A stretch of DNA of 64,000 bases from Eubacterium sp. (GTDB taxonomy: Bacteria; Bacillota; Clostridia; Lachnospirales; Lachnospiraceae), in contig JAFUVQ010000011.1 in assembly GCA_017477505.1 (NCBI GenBank), forward strand, positions 1 through 64,000. The letters are read 5' to 3'. Under the pieces are notes generated by a model. That model did not search any database. It worked only from the letters and a program-made list of their open reading frames with translations, and had not been told where the DNA came from. The position numbers and the translations under genes were made by a program. This document shows positions 60,944-64,000 of this stretch, one piece after another (within the stretch, counting starts at the first letter, position 1; every line of letters starts with the position of its first letter).

Positions 60944-61453
60944 TTAAAGCGCCTTTTCATAGCAGAGGAAATCCTCATCAAACAAATAGCATTCACCAAC
61001 TACATCAAATCTAAACTCTGCGTATGAACGTATGGCTTTTTCATTATATTTATTAACAAGAAAATGTATGCTTCTGCTGCCTCTTTTTTTAAGCTCCTTC
61101 ATACCGAACTTAAGCATCTGCTTTGCTATACCCTGCCCCTGTTTCTCCGGTAAAACCGCCAGTCTCGCCAGCTCTCCGGCAGGTAAAAGTTCCTGGTTCC
61201 AGCACTTCAGTTTATCTACCTCTTCCTCTTCCTCAATAGAGACAGCTGCTATTATCCTGCCACCTTCCTTCATAACGAAAAGTGCATCTCTTGACAGATC
61301 AAAATCTATAGTTTCATTACTCGGGTAGTCCTCTGTCCAGGGGCAGAACTCCTTACCAATCTGTATCTTATACAGTTTCATGAGCTCTGCTCTGTCTTCC
61401 TCAGTGGCCATAACAATTTCACGAGGAAGACTATCATTAAGACTTTTTTGCAT
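60944..61453 (-). CDS. GNAT-family N-acetyltransferase
   Basis: Start at 61453 with GGGAGG before it; the longer frame upstream has no site. About 169 residues with LARLAVLPEKQGQGIAKQML (acetyl-CoA loop QGQGIA) and RSIHFLVNKYNEKAIRSYAE followed by FRFDVVGECYLFD. Substrate unknown. Divergent from the alpha/beta hydrolase gene. Confidence 0.9.
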   Translation of the reverse strand: MQKSLNDSLPREIVMATEEDRAELMKLYKIQIGKEFCPWTEDYPSNETIDFDLSRDALFVMKEGGRIIAAVSIEEEEEVDKLKCWNQELLPAGELARLAVLPEKQGQGIAKQMLKFGMKELKKRGSRSIHFLVNKYNEKAIRSYAEFRFDVVGECYLFDEDFLCYEKAL

Positions 61454-61613
61454 CGGGTATCCTCCCTGCTTATTATTATAAATAATTATACAATATTTAA
61501 TGTAACTTGTGCATCCCAAAATGCAGCTTGCGCAGATTTCCATACGCATTTCATTTTACTCTGATATAGTCACCTCATCAAGCGAAAAACGAACAAAAAA
61601 GGAGTCAGAAATC

Positions 61614-62564
61614 ATGAAGAAAAACAGATTAAAAAAAGGAATTATCATAACAGTGAGCACACTTCTCATACTTGCAGCCGGTGGTTCATTTGCATTTGGA
61701 GGATTTATAGCAGACAGGATACTTCATCAGAATGCAGATAAGGATACTCACGATAACAGCATAAAGCAGATGGAAGTTTGGGAATATGACTACAAAAGCT
61801 TTGAAGATACATATAAGGGAACAGAGATCAGTACTACTGCAGATGATGGAAACGTGGTTCCTGCCACATACTACAGTAATGATTGTGATACCTGCGTAAT
61901 ATTAGTTCACGGTGCAGGTGGCGACAGAGCTTGTACAGCTCCACTTGCTGAAGGTTATCTCGAAAGAGGTTATGATGTAATCGCAATTGACCAGCGAGGT
62001 TGCGGCGCAAATCCTGACGACAGAGTTACATTTGGTATAAATGAACAGCTTGATGTCCGCGCCATGGTTGAATACGCAAGAGAAACACTCGGTAAGAAAA
62101 CTGTATTTGTACACGGTCATTCTATGGGAGCTCAGACAACAGCTATCTATGCTTCAAATGTAACCCCAGGTGCAAAAAATGCAGCTGATGCAGTTATCTG
62201 TGACAGTCCTGTTCCCGGAATGGAACTTGTTCTTAAAGAAATGTTTGGAGACGGTAATACAGAAAGCTTTATGGCTAAATACCTTACAGGTACAAGCAAA
62301 TTCTATATGAACGTTGTTAACAAGATCAACTATGACGACGGTGATACTATAAAAGTTGTTGCAAATGACAACATTCCTACACTGATCATCTGCTCTGACA
62401 GAGATGAAGTATGTCTTCCTAACCAGGTTGAAATGATATATAATAACGTGGCTTGCTCAGATAAGCAGATAGTGCATTTCGACAGCGCACATATTGAAGG
62501 AATCATTGACTACCCTGAGGAATATATGGACACAGTCGAGGAATTCCTTAACACTAATAAATAA
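61614..62564 (+). CDS. Membrane-anchored alpha/beta hydrolase
   Basis: 316 residues from the ATG at 61614 with GGAG before it. An N-terminal helix (residues about 8-30, IIITVSTLLILAAGGSFAFG) without lipobox anchors or exports it. The fold shows VILVHGAGGD (oxyanion), VFVHGHSMGAQ with the nucleophile Ser, ICSDRDEV with Asp and FDSAHIEG with His, a complete triad. Role: probably an extracellular esterase or peptidase-like enzyme; substrate open. LytTR-DUF3021 follow on the same strand. Confidence 0.9.
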   Translation: MKKNRLKKGIIITVSTLLILAAGGSFAFGGFIADRILHQNADKDTHDNSIKQMEVWEYDYKSFEDTYKGTEISTTADDGNVVPATYYSNDCDTCVILVHGAGGDRACTAPLAEGYLERGYDVIAIDQRGCGANPDDRVTFGINEQLDVRAMVEYARETLGKKTVFVHGHSMGAQTTAIYASNVTPGAKNAADAVICDSPVPGMELVLKEMFGDGNTESFMAKYLTGTSKFYMNVVNKINYDDGDTIKVVANDNIPTLIICSDRDEVCLPNQVEMIYNNVACSDKQIVHFDSAHIEGIIDYPEEYMDTVEEFLNTNK

Positions 62565-62608
62565 TTATCCCTTTCTAATCTACAAAAAGAGATAAACAGG
62601 AAGAAAAA

Positions 62609-63079
62609 ATGAAGTTAAATCTTTACGAAGATAAAAATCTAAAAGAGGAAAAAGTTGATATTCACTTCACCAATATGCGTCCGGTTATAAAGCAGCTTAT
62701 TGATACAGTTAAATCTGAGCGCCCTACTCTCAGCGGGCGCCCCGCTGATGAAGATATGGATGATGGTGAAGAGATAATTCTGGATGCCAAGGAAATCTAT
62801 TACCTTGATCATATAGACAGAAAGCTTTTCGCATACACAAAGGACGGAGTATTCCGAATCATGAACACTCTGTCCAACTGTGAAGAAATGCTATGGAATT
62901 ATGGATTCGTAAGGGTATCCAAATCCAATCTTATCAACATATATAAAATCAAACAGCTAAAGCCGGATGCCAATATGAAAGTATATGCTTCATTCGATAA
63001 CGGCGAACGGATTTGTATTAACAGAAGTTACAACAAAAGTTTCAAGGAATACCTTCAGAAAATGAGGAGAATAGGATAA
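62609..63079 (+). CDS. LytTR-family DNA-binding regulator
   Basis: 156 residues without a receiver domain. The LytTR domain spans about residues 55-150: IILDAKEIYYLDHIDRKLFA, FVRVSKSNLINIYKIKQLKP and ICINRSYNKSFKEYLQ. GGAAG before the ATG. Stand-alone LytTR proteins are typically followed by a DUF3021 membrane protein, which holds here; the pair are thought to regulate themselves. Confidence 0.92.
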   Translation: MKLNLYEDKNLKEEKVDIHFTNMRPVIKQLIDTVKSERPTLSGRPADEDMDDGEEIILDAKEIYYLDHIDRKLFAYTKDGVFRIMNTLSNCEEMLWNYGFVRVSKSNLINIYKIKQLKPDANMKVYASFDNGERICINRSYNKSFKEYLQKMRRIG

Positions 63080-63507
63080 TGAAAGAAAGAAAAGAAAAAG
63101 TGAAAGAATTTCTTCTGGAGCTTTGCTGCGTATATACATTTGTATCAGTACTTGGAGCTATAGTAAATATCATAGCAGGCACTGAGACCAATAATATAAA
63201 TGTACTTGTTATGTTTGCAACCTGCACTATCGCAACATTTGTCCTATTCCTGCATAAACTGTTCGATAACTTCAGTCCTCTGTTTATGATGATTGCCCAG
63301 TACCTTATAGCAAGTGCACTTATCGCCGGAATGCTGCTTCTGATAAGTAAATTTGTTTCTCCAATCTCTCCAAAAGGATGGTTTGAATTCTATCGTTCAT
63401 TCACGATACCATATATCTTCCTGGCAGGTTTTTATTACTACAGAGTATTTTCAGAAACAAAGAAGCAGGATGCACTGATCAAAGAAATACAGAATCTACA
63501 GGAATAG
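63079..63507 (+). CDS. DUF3021 family membrane protein
   Basis: 142 residues with four hydrophobic segments (about 10-30, 36-56, 65-92 and 100-118) and a short charged end, matching DUF3021. The start overlaps the LytTR stop by one base (TAATG), showing translational coupling. It probably holds or inhibits the LytTR regulator at the membrane; the signal is unknown. Confidence 0.9.
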   Translation: MKERKEKVKEFLLELCCVYTFVSVLGAIVNIIAGTETNNINVLVMFATCTIATFVLFLHKLFDNFSPLFMMIAQYLIASALIAGMLLLISKFVSPISPKGWFEFYRSFTIPYIFLAGFYYYRVFSETKKQDALIKEIQNLQE

Positions 63508-63537
63508 ATACTCTTGAAAAGTACTTCTCCATATTTT

Positions 63538-64000
63538 TTAATTTTTTGGTTTGACCGGATAGTAAACCTCGGTAATATTCTCCATTTCATTTGCAACCTG
63601 AGATGGATCAGTTACATATACTTCAAACAACGGACCATTGCACTTATAACCTTCTTTTTCTGCCCACTCCGTCTGCTTAGCATAGACCGAAGTAAGATCA
63701 GTATAAGGTCCCTTCACAACTGTCTTAAGACAGAGCCCCGGAGTGAAATCTCTTGTACCTGTTACATATTCCTTTACAGGTATTGCAAACTCTGTATCAA
63801 GGCCAGCCGGTGTAAATTCAGAACTATGGAACATAACCATCGGAGCACCGCACATAGTGAGGTGCTCCGTAGCAATTGTCTTAAAAAGCTTCTCATAGCT
63901 CTTAGCATATTCCATAGGAAAGTCTTCCTGTTGAACCGATTTTCTCACATATAAAATGCACATTTCAGGAACTTCCACAAGGTGAACATCTATATCATCC
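63538..64000 (-). CDS. GyrI-like effector-binding domain, C-terminal part of a probable MerR/BltR-type regulator (partial)
   Basis: The frame continues to the window edge (DDIDVHLVEVPEMCILYVRK), so this is the 3' part of a longer gene. Sequence shows the GyrI-like small-molecule fold: FMVMFHSSEF.., CLKTVVKGPYTDLTSVYAKQ, TEWAEKEGY and ITEVYYPVKP at the end. Such a domain binds drugs or other small ligands, most often behind a MerR DNA-binding domain. The N-terminal domain lies outside the window. Confidence 0.85.
   Translation of the reverse strand, partial: DDIDVHLVEVPEMCILYVRKSVQQEDFPMEYAKSYEKLFKTIATEHLTMCGAPMVMFHSSEFTPAGLDTEFAIPVKEYVTGTRDFTPGLCLKTVVKGPYTDLTSVYAKQTEWAEKEGYKCNGPLFEVYVTDPSQVANEMENITEVYYPVKPKN

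Noticed and set aside
63514..63954. Plus-strand frame of 146 codons
   Set aside because: Antisense to the GyrI-like gene, which has clear family motifs; the plus frame has none.

Overview
The window looks like chromosomal DNA of a low-GC, Gram-positive gut or rumen clostridium, most likely a member of the Lachnospiraceae. Three things point there: AGGAGG-type ribosome binding sites before most genes, TTGACA/TATAAT promoters, and family content typical of that group (DUF6110 beside a P1B-ATPase, flavodoxin with DUF3793, LytTR with DUF3021, FtsX-type ABC exporters with AraC or TetR regulators). I cannot name the species. Almost all genes lie on the minus strand; the exceptions are an AraC gene at 43 kb and a three-gene group at 61.6-63.5 kb.

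Region 1 (0-4.9 kb) is worn accessory DNA. It has the right end of a probable IS21-family element cutting into a small gene, a small gene with an in-frame stop, a RhuM-Fic gene broken by a deletion and frameshift, and a DUF4143 protein that has lost its ATPase half, mixed with intact HD-hydrolase, membrane-protein and GNAT genes. Region 2 (4.9-12.1 kb) is one 2402-codon gene for a modular, repeat-rich, probably cytoplasmic protein of unknown function. Region 3 (12.2-22.9 kb) is a second accessory stretch of small genes (deoxyinosine glycosylase, GrpB family, small unknowns, WYL regulator, SRAP, glutaredoxin, SDR, HTH plus membrane protein). Between them lie gene fragments (histidine kinase, LMW phosphatase starts, P-loop kinase, nitroreductase, IS66 transposase, nicotinamidase) and short repeats that recur at gene ends. 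It also holds a candidate type I toxin-antitoxin locus at 19.1-19.4 kb and a candidate structured RNA at 20.8 kb. Region 4 (23.0-26.4 kb) is a second giant gene (1070 codons) whose promoter shares a 32-nt element, with identical spacing, with that of the first.

Region 5 (26.4-50.8 kb) is mainly metal handling and export: DUF6110, P1B-ATPase and HMA protein; a five-gene operon with DUF6796, two ATC-hydrolase-family proteins and an ABC/FtsX exporter; a paired ABC exporter with an AraC regulator; an MBL-fold hydrolase; FeoB and FeoA with a divergent AraC gene; another ABC/FtsX exporter with its own AraC gene; enolase; and flavodoxin with DUF3793. A nearly identical 15-bp dyad upstream of the AraC/exporter unit and of DUF3793/flavodoxin suggests a common, possibly iron-responsive, regulator.

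Region 6 (50.9-64 kb) has a third ABC/FtsX exporter with a TetR regulator whose operators are visible, an AlkD-like repair protein, a radical SAM protein, a lipoprotein solute-binding protein overlapping a hybrid histidine kinase (no permease nearby), a GNAT enzyme, a membrane-anchored alpha/beta hydrolase, a LytTR-DUF3021 pair and the 3' part of a GyrI-like/MerR gene that runs off the window. No rRNA, tRNA, CRISPR array or replication origin was recognised.
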